From Pseudoalteromonas sp. OOF1S-7 (GTDB lineage: Bacteria; Pseudomonadota; Gammaproteobacteria; Enterobacterales; Alteromonadaceae): DNA of 64,000 nucleotides. Below the pieces are notes generated by a model that saw nothing but the letters and a program-made list of their open reading frames with translations, did no database searches and was not told the origin of the DNA. Positions 53,640 through 62,933 of this stretch are shown piece after piece; position 1 is the stretch's first letter, and every line of letters begins with the position of its first letter. The stretch lies in contig NZ_JAKRFZ010000020.1 in assembly GCF_022347765.1 (NCBI RefSeq), forward strand, positions 26,651-90,650, in the 5' to 3' direction. Position numbers and translations under genes: made by a program.

Positions 53640-53735
53640 GTTAGGGTTAGGCCTCCACATATCCCATAACACCAACAGGTTCGGCAGTCCGGTTACCCGG
53701 TAATTTGTCCCGACCCTGCACCCAAGTGTATGTGT
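53640..53735 (-). promoter_or_regulatory. putative rpsB leader (S2/t44-type RNA element)
   Basis: The minus-strand leader between map and rpsB is GC-rich against its AT-rich surroundings. It has pairing segments such as GGGTCGG with CTGCCGAACC and ACCGG with CCGG(A), then TATGGGATATGTGGAGGCC before the ribosome site. The location matches the t44/S2 leader found upstream of rpsB in gammaproteobacteria. Identity rests on position and structure, not an alignment. Confidence 0.5.
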
Positions 53736-53935
53736 CGATATGTGTGTGTGTTAAAATTAAATTTCGTGTTGTCTTCGTTACAAACAACCTGTGAGCTAAA
53801 TTGACTCGAAAGATTTATTTGTAAAAAGACGGCGCGCTTTATACCATATAAAAGAAATTAACTCAACGTTTGGGCTAAAAATCGTTCATTAACTAGCCTG
53901 ATGTTGTTGCGTCGAAACTATGACTTGGAGTCTCA

Positions 53936-54727
53936 ATGAGTGCAGTGATCAAAACCCCTGAAGAAATCGAAAAAATGCGTATTGCCGGTAAGTTAGCCGC
54001 TGAAGTATTGGAAATGATTGAACCTTATGTCAAACCAGGGGTGACGACCGATGAGCTGAATACCATTTGTCATAATTATATTGTGGATGTGCAACAGGCG
54101 GTCCCTGCGCCACTTAACTATCACGGTTTCCCTAAGTCTATTTGTACCTCAGTGAATCACGTGATTTGCCACGGTATTCCAAACGACAAACCGCTCAAAG
54201 AAGGTGACATCATCAATATCGATGTGACAGTCATTAAAGACGGTTACCACGGCGATACCTCAAAAATGTTCTTCGTTGGCAAGCCAAGTATTCAGGGCAA
54301 GCGTCTGAGTGAAGTCACTCAGGAAGCACTTTATATCGGTATTCGTATGGTGAAGCCAGGCGTACGTATCGGTGATATTGGCGCTGCAATTCAAAAATAT
54401 GCCGAGGGCTTTAACTATTCTATCGTCCGTGAATATTGCGGTCATGGGATTGGTGCCGAGTTCCACGAAGAACCGCAAATCGTTCACTACGGTAAACCAG
54501 GCACTGGTGAAGCACTGCAAGCCGGCATGTGTCTGACTATTGAGCCGATGGTCAATGCAGGCAAGCGCCACTGTAAACTGCTCAAAGACGACTGGACTGT
54601 GGTCACCAAGGACCGCAGCCTGTCTGCCCAGTGGGAACACACTTTGCTGGTGACTGAGAACGGAGTAGAAGTGCTGACGCTGCGCAGCGACGACACCATT
54701 GAAAGAGTGATTGAGCACACAGCTTAA
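53936..54727 (+). CDS. map: type I methionine aminopeptidase
   Basis: 263 residues. All metal ligands of the pita-bread fold are visible: two Asp in INIDVTVIKDGYHGDTSKMF, His in YCGHGIGAEFHEEPQI, Glu in MCLTIEPMVNAGK and Glu in WEHTLLVTENG. It removes the initiator Met from nascent proteins. It is divergent from rpsB and co-directional with glnD, the usual arrangement. Confidence 0.97.
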   Translation: MSAVIKTPEEIEKMRIAGKLAAEVLEMIEPYVKPGVTTDELNTICHNYIVDVQQAVPAPLNYHGFPKSICTSVNHVICHGIPNDKPLKEGDIINIDVTVIKDGYHGDTSKMFFVGKPSIQGKRLSEVTQEALYIGIRMVKPGVRIGDIGAAIQKYAEGFNYSIVREYCGHGIGAEFHEEPQIVHYGKPGTGEALQAGMCLTIEPMVNAGKRHCKLLKDDWTVVTKDRSLSAQWEHTLLVTENGVEVLTLRSDDTIERVIEHTA

Positions 54728-54740
54728 GTTGAACTCAAAA

Positions 54741-54760
54741 ACGCCACCAGCCGGTGGCGT
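54741..54760 (+). terminator. hairpin after map
   Basis: ACGCCACC (54741-54748) pairs with GGTGGCGT (54753-54760). The downstream CTTGCTT is a poor T run, so termination may be partial. Confidence 0.55.
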
Positions 54761-54889
54761 CTTGCTTAGCAGACTTGTATGCTGCCTTTTCATCCATTTA
54801 AGCGCCCTTACCCTATCACTTCCTCGCATTTTTTTGCCACTTAGTGTAAAACTGAGCTGTGAGTTTTGCGCGCAACATAGGGAGCCCAG

Positions 54890-57508
54890 GTGGCACTACC
54901 AAACAAAGTAAAAACGCTTCTCGACGAAGCGCAAACCTTGAATGACTACAAAAACTGCCAGGCCTATTTTTATAAATGGCTGAACAATCAGTTTTCTAAA
55001 CAGCCTGTCCGACAGCTCATCAATGCCAGAGCTGAGTTTATTGACCGCCTGTTGATTAAACTCTACTCCGACACCGGACTGGCCCAGTTCCCCGACCTCG
55101 CCCTCATTGGCGTAGGTGGATATGGTCGTGGAGAGCTGCACCCGTATTCAGACATCGACTTTTTGTTACTCTGTAAAGTGGAGCCAGGGCCCGAGCTAAC
55201 AGGATCATTAGAGTCTTTTATGACTTTGTTGTGGGATTTGAGCCTGGATATTGGCCACAGCGTGAGGACCCACGAGCAGGTACTTGAGCAAAAACGCGAA
55301 GACGTGCACTTTACCACCAGCTTGCTGGAAAGTCGCTTAATATGCGGCAATCATGTTGAATTTGAACGACTCAAAAGTCACATTGTTGAAACCCCCATCT
55401 GGCAGTCGGATGAGTTTTTTATCGCCAAGGTCAAAGAACAGCGCCTGCGTCGCAAAAAATGCCATGGTACCGCTTATAATCTCGAGCCGAATATCAAGGA
55501 AAACCCGGGGGGCTTGCGCGATCTTCAGACCATTTTCTGGGTCGCGAAGAAACACTTTCACGCCGAAACGCTGGAAGAGTTGATCAGCCACGGCTACCTG
55601 ACTCATGAAGAATATCAGGAGCTGCTGGAGTGTCTGGAAAATCTCTGGAACATCCGTTTTGCGCTGCATCTGGCAGCCGGACGCAGTGAAAACCGCCTGC
55701 TGTTTGATTACCAGCCACATGCCGCCGAGCTCTTAGGGTTTGGCTCCGAAGGTAAAGCTTCGGTCGAGCGTATGATGAAGCGCCTGTTCCGGATCATGAG
55801 CCGGGTTCGGGAAATGAATCAAATGCTGCTGGGTTATTTTGAACAGAGCATTTTACCCGATCAAAGCGAGCAAACCGTGATCCCGCTCGACAACCATTTC
55901 GAGCGAGTTGGCAGTAAAATTCGGGTCAAAAATCCCTCGGTGTTTTTTCGCAGGGAAAACCTGATCTTATTATTTGAGCACATCGCCGACAATCCCGAGA
56001 TCACCGACATCGACCCCAGCACCATCCGTACCGTGCGCCAGGTAAGACGACGCCTGCTCGGTGACTTGCAGGATTATGCTGCTTGCCGTGACGCACTGAT
56101 GCGCCTGCTCAAACATCCCAACGGCATGGGCCGCGCATTTACCCTGATGCACAAGCACGGTATCATTGCCGCCTATTTACCGCAGTGGCGCAATATCTTT
56201 GGTCAGATGCAGTTCGACTTGTTCCATGCTTACACCGTGGATGAACATACCCATAAGTTGATCAACAACATTTACCGCTATTTCAGCCATGAGCATCAGG
56301 GCGAGTTTCCGCTGTGCTCCGAAATTGTCACCCGCATGGATAAACCTGAATTGCTGTATCTGGCAGGCATTTTTCATGACATCGCTAAAGGCCGTGGTGG
56401 AGATCACTCAGAACTTGGGGCCGTCGATGCTACCGCTTTTGCACGCATGCACGGTTTTTCCTCGTCCGACAGTAAACTGGTTGCCTGGTTGGTTGAAAAT
56501 CACCTGCTGATGTCGGTTACCGCGCAACGTAAGGACATCAATGACCCGGATGTGATCAACGAATTTGCCTCTCGTATTAAAAACGAACGCCAGCTCGATT
56601 ACCTCTACTGCCTGACCGTTGCCGATATTCGCGCAACCAATGACAATCTCTGGAATGACTGGAAAAACACCCTGTTGCGGGAGCTTTATTTGCTGACGCA
56701 GCGCGCACTGCGTCTGGGGCTTGAAAACCCCATGGATATGCGAGACCAAATTCGAGATAAAAAACAACAAGCTAAGCAACGGCTAATCAACAAAGACTAC
56801 CGCGAAGATCTAATTGATATGATCTGGGCACGCTTTAAAGCTAACTATTTTACTGCATTTAGCGAGCAACAAATTTCCTGGCATACCGAATACTTGCTCG
56901 GTCGTGATGATTTGAGCCAGCCTTGCGTGGTGGTCTCTGAGCAGCCAATGCATGGCGGTACTCAGGTCTTTGTTTATGCCCCCTATGAAGCCAGCCTATT
57001 TGCCAAACTGGTGGCGGTGATTGGCTCAAAAAAAGCCCAGATCCAACATGCCCAGGTTTTGACCACCAAAGACGGTTATGTGGTATTTAGCTTTGTTATT
57101 TTGGAAGTCGATGGTCGCCCTATCAGTGGCAGTCGGGCCAAAACGCTGCGCCGCAGCCTGGAAGTGATCCTGACCGACCCGAAAAAGAAAATTCGGCTCA
57201 AGAAAAACCGCTCTCAGCGCTTTAAAGATTTTAATATTAAACCTAAGGTCGTGGTACGTCCCCACGCCCGCAGTGACCGTAACCTGATAGAAATCCAGGC
57301 GGTGGATATTCCCGGTTTGTTGACTAAAATAGCCGAGGTATTTCAATTTCATGCACTGCATATTCACGCCGCGCGCATTACCACAGTGGGCGAACGTGCG
57401 GAGGATTTCTTCGTGGTCTCGGACAAAGATTATCAACGCCTCAGTGAAGATGCCAAGGCATCGTTACATCGTTCACTGATGAAAAAACTCAATGCAGAAT
57501 CTGAATAA
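54890..57508 (+). CDS. glnD: bifunctional uridylyltransferase/uridylyl-removing enzyme (PII sensor)
   Basis: 872 residues from a GTG at 54890 with AGGGAG upstream. The nucleotidyltransferase motif GVGGYGRGELHPYSDIDFLL is near residues 72-91. The HD hydrolase domain includes LAGIFHDIAKGRGGDHSELG near 490, and two ACT domains lie at about 690-770 and 800-870 (LIEIQAVDIPGLLTKIAEVF). The enzyme adds or removes UMP on PII proteins according to glutamine level, controlling nitrogen assimilation. It is located between map and dapD. Confidence 0.97.
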   Translation: MALPNKVKTLLDEAQTLNDYKNCQAYFYKWLNNQFSKQPVRQLINARAEFIDRLLIKLYSDTGLAQFPDLALIGVGGYGRGELHPYSDIDFLLLCKVEPGPELTGSLESFMTLLWDLSLDIGHSVRTHEQVLEQKREDVHFTTSLLESRLICGNHVEFERLKSHIVETPIWQSDEFFIAKVKEQRLRRKKCHGTAYNLEPNIKENPGGLRDLQTIFWVAKKHFHAETLEELISHGYLTHEEYQELLECLENLWNIRFALHLAAGRSENRLLFDYQPHAAELLGFGSEGKASVERMMKRLFRIMSRVREMNQMLLGYFEQSILPDQSEQTVIPLDNHFERVGSKIRVKNPSVFFRRENLILLFEHIADNPEITDIDPSTIRTVRQVRRRLLGDLQDYAACRDALMRLLKHPNGMGRAFTLMHKHGIIAAYLPQWRNIFGQMQFDLFHAYTVDEHTHKLINNIYRYFSHEHQGEFPLCSEIVTRMDKPELLYLAGIFHDIAKGRGGDHSELGAVDATAFARMHGFSSSDSKLVAWLVENHLLMSVTAQRKDINDPDVINEFASRIKNERQLDYLYCLTVADIRATNDNLWNDWKNTLLRELYLLTQRALRLGLENPMDMRDQIRDKKQQAKQRLINKDYREDLIDMIWARFKANYFTAFSEQQISWHTEYLLGRDDLSQPCVVVSEQPMHGGTQVFVYAPYEASLFAKLVAVIGSKKAQIQHAQVLTTKDGYVVFSFVILEVDGRPISGSRAKTLRRSLEVILTDPKKKIRLKKNRSQRFKDFNIKPKVVVRPHARSDRNLIEIQAVDIPGLLTKIAEVFQFHALHIHAARITTVGERAEDFFVVSDKDYQRLSEDAKASLHRSLMKKLNAESE

Positions 57509-57519
57509 ATGAGGACACT

Positions 57520-58347
57520 ATGTCGGATTTAAAAACCATTATTGAACAAGCCTGGGAGCAACGCGATACCATTACACCAAGTGATGTGTCTCCACAGGTT
57601 AAAAATGCCATCATCGATGCACTGGCCATGCTGGACTCAGGCGCAGCCCGTGTAGCGGAAAAGATCAGTGGTGAGTGGGTTGTACACCAGTGGCTAAAAA
57701 AGGCCGTTTTGCTGTCTTTTCGTATCCGCGACAACCAACCCCTGCATGATGGGGTAAACCAGTTTTACGATAAAGTGCCGCTTAAGTTCAGCGACTATAC
57801 ACCTGAACAATTTCAGCAAGGCGGCATGCGCGTTGTACCTAACGCCGTTGCACGCCAGGGCAGCTTTGTTGGCAAAAACGTGGTTCTGATGCCGTCTTAT
57901 GTCAATATTGGCGCATACGTTGACGAAGGGACTATGGTGGATACCTGGGCCACAGTCGGTTCATGTGCGCAGATCGGCAAAAATGTGCACCTGTCTGGTG
58001 GTGTAGGCATTGGCGGTGTGCTGGAGCCACTGCAGGCCAACCCTACCATTATTGAAGACAACTGCTTCATCGGTGCCCGCTCTGAGATTGTTGAAGGCGT
58101 AATTGTCGAAGAAGGCGCGGTTATTTCAATGGGCGTGTATATTTCACAAAGTACCCGTATTTATGACCGTGAAACCGGTGAGATCCACTACGGTCGTGTG
58201 CCAGCTGGCGCTGTGGTCGTACCGGGTTCTTTACCAAGCAAAGATGGTACACACAGCCTGTATGCCGCCATTATCGTGAAGAAAGTGGATCAGCAGACAC
58301 GCGAAAAAGTCGGTATTAACGCCCTGCTTCGCTCAGTACAGGATTAA
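57520..58347 (+). CDS. dapD: 2,3,4,5-tetrahydropyridine-2,6-dicarboxylate N-succinyltransferase
   Basis: 275 residues. An N-terminal helical part is followed by hexapeptide repeats: VVLMPSYVNIGAYVDEGTMV, DTWATVGSCAQIGKNVHLSG and CFIGARSEIVEGVIVEEGAV. It succinylates tetrahydrodipicolinate in the lysine/meso-diaminopimelate pathway. It starts 11 bases after glnD, so the two are probably co-transcribed. Confidence 0.97.
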   Translation: MSDLKTIIEQAWEQRDTITPSDVSPQVKNAIIDALAMLDSGAARVAEKISGEWVVHQWLKKAVLLSFRIRDNQPLHDGVNQFYDKVPLKFSDYTPEQFQQGGMRVVPNAVARQGSFVGKNVVLMPSYVNIGAYVDEGTMVDTWATVGSCAQIGKNVHLSGGVGIGGVLEPLQANPTIIEDNCFIGARSEIVEGVIVEEGAVISMGVYISQSTRIYDRETGEIHYGRVPAGAVVVPGSLPSKDGTHSLYAAIIVKKVDQQTREKVGINALLRSVQD

Positions 58348-58353
58348 TACTCA

Positions 58354-58378
58354 CCCCGGGCATTGTTAACGCCCGGGG
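58354..58378. terminator. hairpin between convergent genes
   Basis: CCCCGGGC (58354-58361) pairs perfectly with GCCCGGGG (58371-58378). It has no T run but lies between dapD and a convergent gene. Confidence 0.6.
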
Positions 58379-58383
58379 ATCAA

Positions 58384-58824
58384 CTAGGCCGTGACATTTA
58401 GCCCCTCGCTGGCCTCTGACGGCATGTAGCTTTGTCCGTGTAACGCCCTAACAGCCGCCAGCCTCTCCTTCAAAAAATCAACCTGACCCAAATCCCCGAT
58501 GCTCTCGCTAAACTCGATGGACTGCTCAATCTGGCCAATATAGTCTGTTTTTACATCGCCCATTTGGGCCTGCTGACCATCAAGATGTACCCGACCACCG
58601 GGTAAAACCATAGGAACAGCCAGATCGGCAACACCCGAACGTACCAGGGCATTGTATTGATTGGGAGAAATATTGTGCATATCAATAGTCTGCTCTGCCT
58701 GACCTCCCGACGAAGTTTTGCTAACGTCAGTATGCTGATAAGCCGACACGTGAGAATTGCCGGCCGTGCTGTATTGATTTGTATTTGTGACGGCAAAGTT
58801 TTGCCCCATTCCTTGAATATTCAT
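58384..58824 (-). CDS. conserved small protein of unknown function
   Basis: 146 residues from the ATG at 58824, chosen for AAGGTG just upstream; ten earlier codons are open. The first about 50 residues are Gln/Asn/Ser/Thr-rich (MNIQGMGQNFAVTNTNQYS). A region with predicted strand-helix character (MHNISPNQYNALVRSGVADL, VDFLKERLAAVRALHG) follows. No signal peptide or membrane segment. Not recognised; the composition resembles flagellar or secretion accessory proteins only superficially. Confidence 0.5.
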   Translation of the reverse strand: MNIQGMGQNFAVTNTNQYSTAGNSHVSAYQHTDVSKTSSGGQAEQTIDMHNISPNQYNALVRSGVADLAVPMVLPGGRVHLDGQQAQMGDVKTDYIGQIEQSIEFSESIGDLGQVDFLKERLAAVRALHGQSYMPSEASEGLNVTA

Positions 58825-59040
58825 AGTACACCTTTGTACTTTTATTGATCGCAATCAACACAATGCATATTTTGAACCACAGTGTAGTTAAATTTTAATT
58901 TACTTTTTATAAACATTGTGAAAACATAAAAACCAGCGAACAAAGTCGCTTATAGCCCAGTAAATTCAATAATTTACCTGTATTACTTTATTTAATAATG
59001 ACTGTGTTTATCCAAGGAAAACCATATTAAGAGGAAATTT

Positions 59041-59625
59041 ATGTTTAATTTAAAAAAAGTATCACTTGGTATTACCCTGCTGGCCAGCTCTGTTGTTGCC
59101 GGTCAGGCCATTGCCGCACATGTTGAACGTGGTGTTGCCGTTGATGTTCAGGAAGTTAAACTGCCAACCCTGAACGGTATGCAACTTGACCTGAGCCATC
59201 TGCAAGGCCAGGCACAGTCAAAGGCCAGCAAATCAGACGTGACTATAATGGGACCTGCCAGTGGCATCAGCTATTACGAAGTCTTTGCCGTCGGTTCAAC
59301 AGATAAAGGCTGGGAATATCCACCTGCATCGCAGTTTTCAACGACGGAAGATCATGGTGGCAATCAACTGCTGGTTGCAGTGATCCAGTATGGATATGGA
59401 AACCCAAATCAGGCAACCATGAATGGCCAGCAAAAGAGCTATAACAGCCGCGAATATTTGTGTGGCTCAATGAGTAACTTGCATATCTGTAATACAGGAG
59501 AAACCGTGACAGGCTTCCTGTATTACTTTGACTTCAGTGGTCAACAAAGTGGCCAGTTTAATACCTCCTCTAACTCAACAGCATCGCCGTTTGGGTACTG
59601 GAGCGACTCAATCTATATCAAGTAA
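59041..59625 (+). CDS. exported protein, DUF4879-like
   Basis: 194 residues with AAGAGGAAA before the start. A signal peptide (LKKVSLGITLLASSVVAG then QAIAA) precedes a pro-like segment and a compact domain from about residue 70. That domain carries YYEVFAVGSTDKGWEYPPAS, STTEDHGGNQLLVAVIQYGY and LCGSMSNLHICNTGETV with a cysteine pair. The VGSTxxGWE and DHGG motifs are what I associate with DUF4879, small secreted proteins of unknown function. The assignment is from memory and should be treated as tentative. Confidence 0.55.
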   Translation: MFNLKKVSLGITLLASSVVAGQAIAAHVERGVAVDVQEVKLPTLNGMQLDLSHLQGQAQSKASKSDVTIMGPASGISYYEVFAVGSTDKGWEYPPASQFSTTEDHGGNQLLVAVIQYGYGNPNQATMNGQQKSYNSREYLCGSMSNLHICNTGETVTGFLYYFDFSGQQSGQFNTSSNSTASPFGYWSDSIYIK

Positions 59626-59656
59626 CGCGTATTAATCGCCCTACTTAAACTAGCCT

Positions 59657-59677
59657 CAGGGGATATTTAGTCCCCTG
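59657..59677 (+). terminator. hairpin after the DUF4879-like gene
   Basis: CAGGGGA (59657-59663) pairs with TCCCCTG (59671-59677) 31 bases after the stop codon. The T run is weak. Confidence 0.5.
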
Positions 59678-59801
59678 TTAATGCTCGCCGACTCAGTCGC
59701 AAACCAGTATCTGCCAACCGGCTTTTCAGGCAGGAGCCCGTAAAAGCCAGACGTACTCTTATACAACGAACAGGACTGAGCAACAGTGACAACTGTGGTT
59801 G

Positions 59802-60755
59802 TTATGTATTCACCTTTTCCAGCGTATTAATACTGATATGAGGCCAGCGGATCAACTCACCCGGTCTGTCTTTGCGATTGAAGAAATCCAGGATCACCGT
59901 TTGGGAATACTGCATCCAGAGCTTGGGATTACCATTTGAGTCGGTTTCTGTCAGCTCATAAATCCAGAATGTAGAATGCATCTCTGCCGCGTTTGCCTGG
60001 CGAGTAACGAATGGAATATTGTTTACTGACCCGGATGCCGCAGTTGAACGCACTTCGAGCTTGGTCGTATTGCGTACCTTGCCATCTCTGAGCAAAGGTG
60101 CAATCGCCTTTTGTAACAGCGCATTTGCCTGAGTTGGATCAAATAATCCTTCAAACGGATGGTCCCTGAAATGCTTATAGGGCACCAGATAAGGGTTTGA
60201 ATCAATGTCGCCCGACACACCAATGGGCAAGCCATTCAGGGCTGGGATTTCAAATCCAGACTGCGACTGTGCACTCTTACCCAATGCAATCACCGCATCG
60301 CCATGAGGAATGCTGGACAGGCGGGCGATATCTAAATCATCCGTCAACTGATCGCGCATGTGCAGCCATAATCCGGGCTCATGATGGATAGCCAGCCCTG
60401 GCTTGCCCGCCAGACCTGACTGGGGGAAATCATCCGCAGCAATCTGGTTGATAATTTGGGTGTAATCGAGTGTCGCAACCGATTGGTCGTCAGGTATTCC
60501 CCTGTTTGGTACGCCTTTATCAACCAGATTGAAAGTCAGTGTTTCATCATACTGGTTCATCAGCAACCGATAATCCAGATCGCCCGCAGCAAAAGGCAAG
60601 GCTATCATGTTCCAACCATGCCCCTGCAGGTTACCAATATTTTGCCAGCTGCCCGGCAGGTGGCATAACGGGCCCAGCTCCGAGTCTTGTTGTTCTCCGA
60701 TAATGATTTTACGTTGGTTCTGATCAAATCCCAACTGCGATTTAGGTGACGACAT
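59802..60755 (-). CDS. probable heme-binding/calycin-like protein
   Basis: 317 residues from the ATG at 60755, chosen for AAGGAGC six bases upstream; a longer frame to 60839 lacks a ribosome site. It is cytosolic-looking, with no signal. Segments HHEPGLWLHM, IPHGDAVIALGKS, STFWIYEL and WMQYSQTVILDFFNR with a final RWPHISINTLEK resemble proteins annotated as heme-binding or FABP/calycin-like in other bacteria. The two His-containing motifs could be ligands. Function is not established; the assignment is from pattern memory only. Confidence 0.45.
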   Translation of the reverse strand: MSSPKSQLGFDQNQRKIIIGEQQDSELGPLCHLPGSWQNIGNLQGHGWNMIALPFAAGDLDYRLLMNQYDETLTFNLVDKGVPNRGIPDDQSVATLDYTQIINQIAADDFPQSGLAGKPGLAIHHEPGLWLHMRDQLTDDLDIARLSSIPHGDAVIALGKSAQSQSGFEIPALNGLPIGVSGDIDSNPYLVPYKHFRDHPFEGLFDPTQANALLQKAIAPLLRDGKVRNTTKLEVRSTAASGSVNNIPFVTRQANAAEMHSTFWIYELTETDSNGNPKLWMQYSQTVILDFFNRKDRPGELIRWPHISINTLEKVNT

Positions 60756-61062
60756 AAAAAGCTCCTTGTACTTGCTTGATTGCGCCCTAGTCGCTAACAA
60801 CCCTAATAGTGACAGGCACGTGACAGGATGGGACTGCAAGCAGGAATACCTTTGAGTTTATCCTGAAAAACAGGGTTTAACAGGCAATCGAAAACAGCCA
60901 ACGACGGCAAAAGGATCCATGCTCCCACAGGAAAGCTAGTACAGGAATGGGGATTAGACGAATAAAAAATGAAAACAGGGCACGAACGTGCCCCGACAAC
61001 ACGATATGTTAGCTTAGGGGAACCTGCTGACAGTATGCTCTGTCAGAGATTTGCTGAGCGCT
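60756..61062. other. intergenic region
   Basis: 307 bases upstream of the calycin-like gene. GGGCACG/CGTGCCC (60978-60993) forms a small hairpin downstream of the next minus-strand gene. Nothing else is identified. Confidence 0.4.
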
Positions 61063-61362
61063 TTATGCAGACTGTGGTTCGTCGATTAAATCGCTTTGGG
61101 CCCCTTGCTCCAGCAAACTCATGAAGTTTGGCTGACCAAAAATCATCATGATATCCAGCAATTGACAGGCGGATAAGTCAGACTTACCGCACTCCCAGTT
61201 AGAGATGGTTGCCTGATCAACGGGTGTGACAAGCTTTTTACCTAACTCAGCCTGAGTTAAGTTCATTTCTCTGCGCAGGCGACGGATCGCAGTTTGAATT
61301 TGCTTCCTGGCTGCTATGGTGTGTGCTTTACGCACAGATTCATTTCTTTTAACAGTAGTCAT
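61063..61362 (-). CDS. Xre-family helix-turn-helix regulator
   Basis: 99 residues from ATG 61362; seven earlier codons are open. The HTH_3 domain spans about residues 25-85: IRRLRREMNLTQAELGKKL, DQATISNWECGKSDLSACQLL. The N-terminal basic extension may contact DNA. There is no sensor or dimerisation domain beyond the short tail. It is divergent from another Xre-type gene 219 bases away, so mutual regulation is possible. Confidence 0.82.
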   Translation of the reverse strand: MTTVKRNESVRKAHTIAARKQIQTAIRRLRREMNLTQAELGKKLVTPVDQATISNWECGKSDLSACQLLDIMMIFGQPNFMSLLEQGAQSDLIDEPQSA

Positions 61363-61581
61363 AACATATCCGCTTATTATCAAATCACAGTGTCTTACAA
61401 ACCTAAAGCCTTGTGTCTAAAGCCATTCAATTCATAAGCCCCTAAACACAGGTCTGAGTTTGCACTTAACTGGAGTCAGTTCCAAAAAAGTGCTTAATTT
61501 TTCGTCCCGGTTAGACATTTGACTAAGAGTCATGTAGTCTGAACGGGTCAGGTGGATAAATAATTAACCGGATTGGGTCAT

Positions 61582-62034
61582 ATGTCAAATACTTTTGCTA
61601 CAAGATTAAAACAGTTACGTATCAACTTGGGTTATTCTCAGGTTGGCTTTTCAGAAATACTGGATATTCCAACTGCGTCTTATCGAAAGTATGAAAAAGA
61701 TGTTAGAGAGCCTACTTTATCTGTGATCAGCAAGTTCTTTTTGCATCCGGCAACCAAAGACAATGCACTGTGGCTATTGACCGGTGAACGCCAGCAGCAG
61801 ACTTCGGAGCCTATTGCCCCAATTGAGCCACCAATGGCTTACCACTCTGACATGGAACAAAGCCTGATAAGTAGTATTGCCAGTTCTCTTGAGTTTATTG
61901 CACATATGAAATGGTTCACACCAGGTTCACAGGCTGGTTATCAGGATTATGGACATATAATCCTGCGCGACCTGAAACCCCTCCTCCAGCAGGGTTCTGT
62001 TGTCGCCACGCATGATGAAAAGCGACGTGCATAA
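61582..62034 (+). CDS. Xre-like helix-turn-helix protein with unknown C-terminal part
   Basis: 150 residues from ATG 61582 (a TTG three codons earlier is open). The HTH domain lies at about residues 6-60 (FATRLKQLRINLGYSQVGF, IPTASYRKYEKDVREPTLS), with RKYEK in place of the usual WE/YE-G pattern, similar to phage CI-type repressors. The next about 85 residues are variable (a Pro/Glu stretch, then SLISSIASSLEFIAHMKWF) and lack the LexA/CI peptidase motif. It probably binds DNA and regulates itself or the divergent gene. Confidence 0.7.
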   Translation: MSNTFATRLKQLRINLGYSQVGFSEILDIPTASYRKYEKDVREPTLSVISKFFLHPATKDNALWLLTGERQQQTSEPIAPIEPPMAYHSDMEQSLISSIASSLEFIAHMKWFTPGSQAGYQDYGHIILRDLKPLLQQGSVVATHDEKRRA

Positions 62035-62110
62035 CACTGTCGGTTATTGACAAAAGTAACCCAAAGCGATCACTTTCCACTTTTTTGCATAATCGGATAT
62101 TTCACCGAAA

Positions 62111-62809
62111 TTACACGGTTTGCACCTTAACCTTATCCGCTCGTTTGCTGCTCGCCAGCTCCTGTGCCAGCGTGTGCGCCCGTTCATACGCCTCTTGTAG
62201 TGATACATGGTGTCTGCTATCTGCGAACTCCTGATATTCACTCACTATTTCATACATAGTTTCAACCCCGAGATAACGACTCAATGTGCGTAGATGTGGC
62301 ATCAGGTGATTGTTCTGTGCTCTGATCTGGGGCGCTTCGAAACCAAACTCGCCGCATGAGGCTATTGCGATCAATGTCTTACCCGACAGTAAAGGTTGCA
62401 ACGGGAAATCCCCACGTGCGAGGTCGAAGTCAAAGGTCTTGTTAATCCGCACAACCTGATCAAACCAGGCTTTAAGCTGGGCTGGCATACCGTAGTTGTA
62501 CATTGGTGTTGATATAACAATGATATCGGCACTCACCAGTTCATTGATCATGGTATCGGATAAGGCCAGTAGCTGCGTTTGCTCCTCCGTTCTGTCGCCT
62601 TCGGCCGTGAATACTGCCCCAATCCAGTCCTGAGTAATGAACTGAGGTGGATGTATACCGACATCACGATAGATATACTCATCTATAAAGCCCGCCTTTT
62701 GCCAGCTTTCAACAAACTTATGCGCAATGTTTTTAGAAATTGAGTTGTGCGATGGATTAGTATTGCTGATCGCTCTGACACTCGAGTCTATATGCAATAT
62801 TGTGCTCAT
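62111..62809 (-). CDS. azoR: FMN-dependent NADH-azoreductase (flavodoxin-like fold)
   Basis: 232 residues, slightly longer than E. coli AzoR. The FMN-phosphate loop is near the start (LHIDSSVRAISNTNPSHNS). ADIIVISTPMYNYGMPAQLK contains the family's PMYNYGMP motif, and IAIASCGEF forms the second flavin-contacting segment. It reduces quinones and azo compounds with NAD(P)H. It is divergently transcribed from a LysR regulator, 124 bases apart, which likely controls it. Confidence 0.85.
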   Translation of the reverse strand: MSTILHIDSSVRAISNTNPSHNSISKNIAHKFVESWQKAGFIDEYIYRDVGIHPPQFITQDWIGAVFTAEGDRTEEQTQLLALSDTMINELVSADIIVISTPMYNYGMPAQLKAWFDQVVRINKTFDFDLARGDFPLQPLLSGKTLIAIASCGEFGFEAPQIRAQNNHLMPHLRTLSRYLGVETMYEIVSEYQEFADSRHHVSLQEAYERAHTLAQELASSKRADKVKVQTV

Positions 62810-62933
62810 ACTGATTACCTTATTGATTAATGACGGATACCAGTGTGCGTTTCTGCGGCCAATTAGACAAACGATACTCTTACACCTATAGATGAGTTAA
62901 AATCACCTATGAATTTTTTACAGGGTATTTGCT

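Noticed and set aside
54260..54829. Minus-strand frame of 189 codons opposite map
   Set aside because: Antisense to an intact essential gene with all catalytic motifs.
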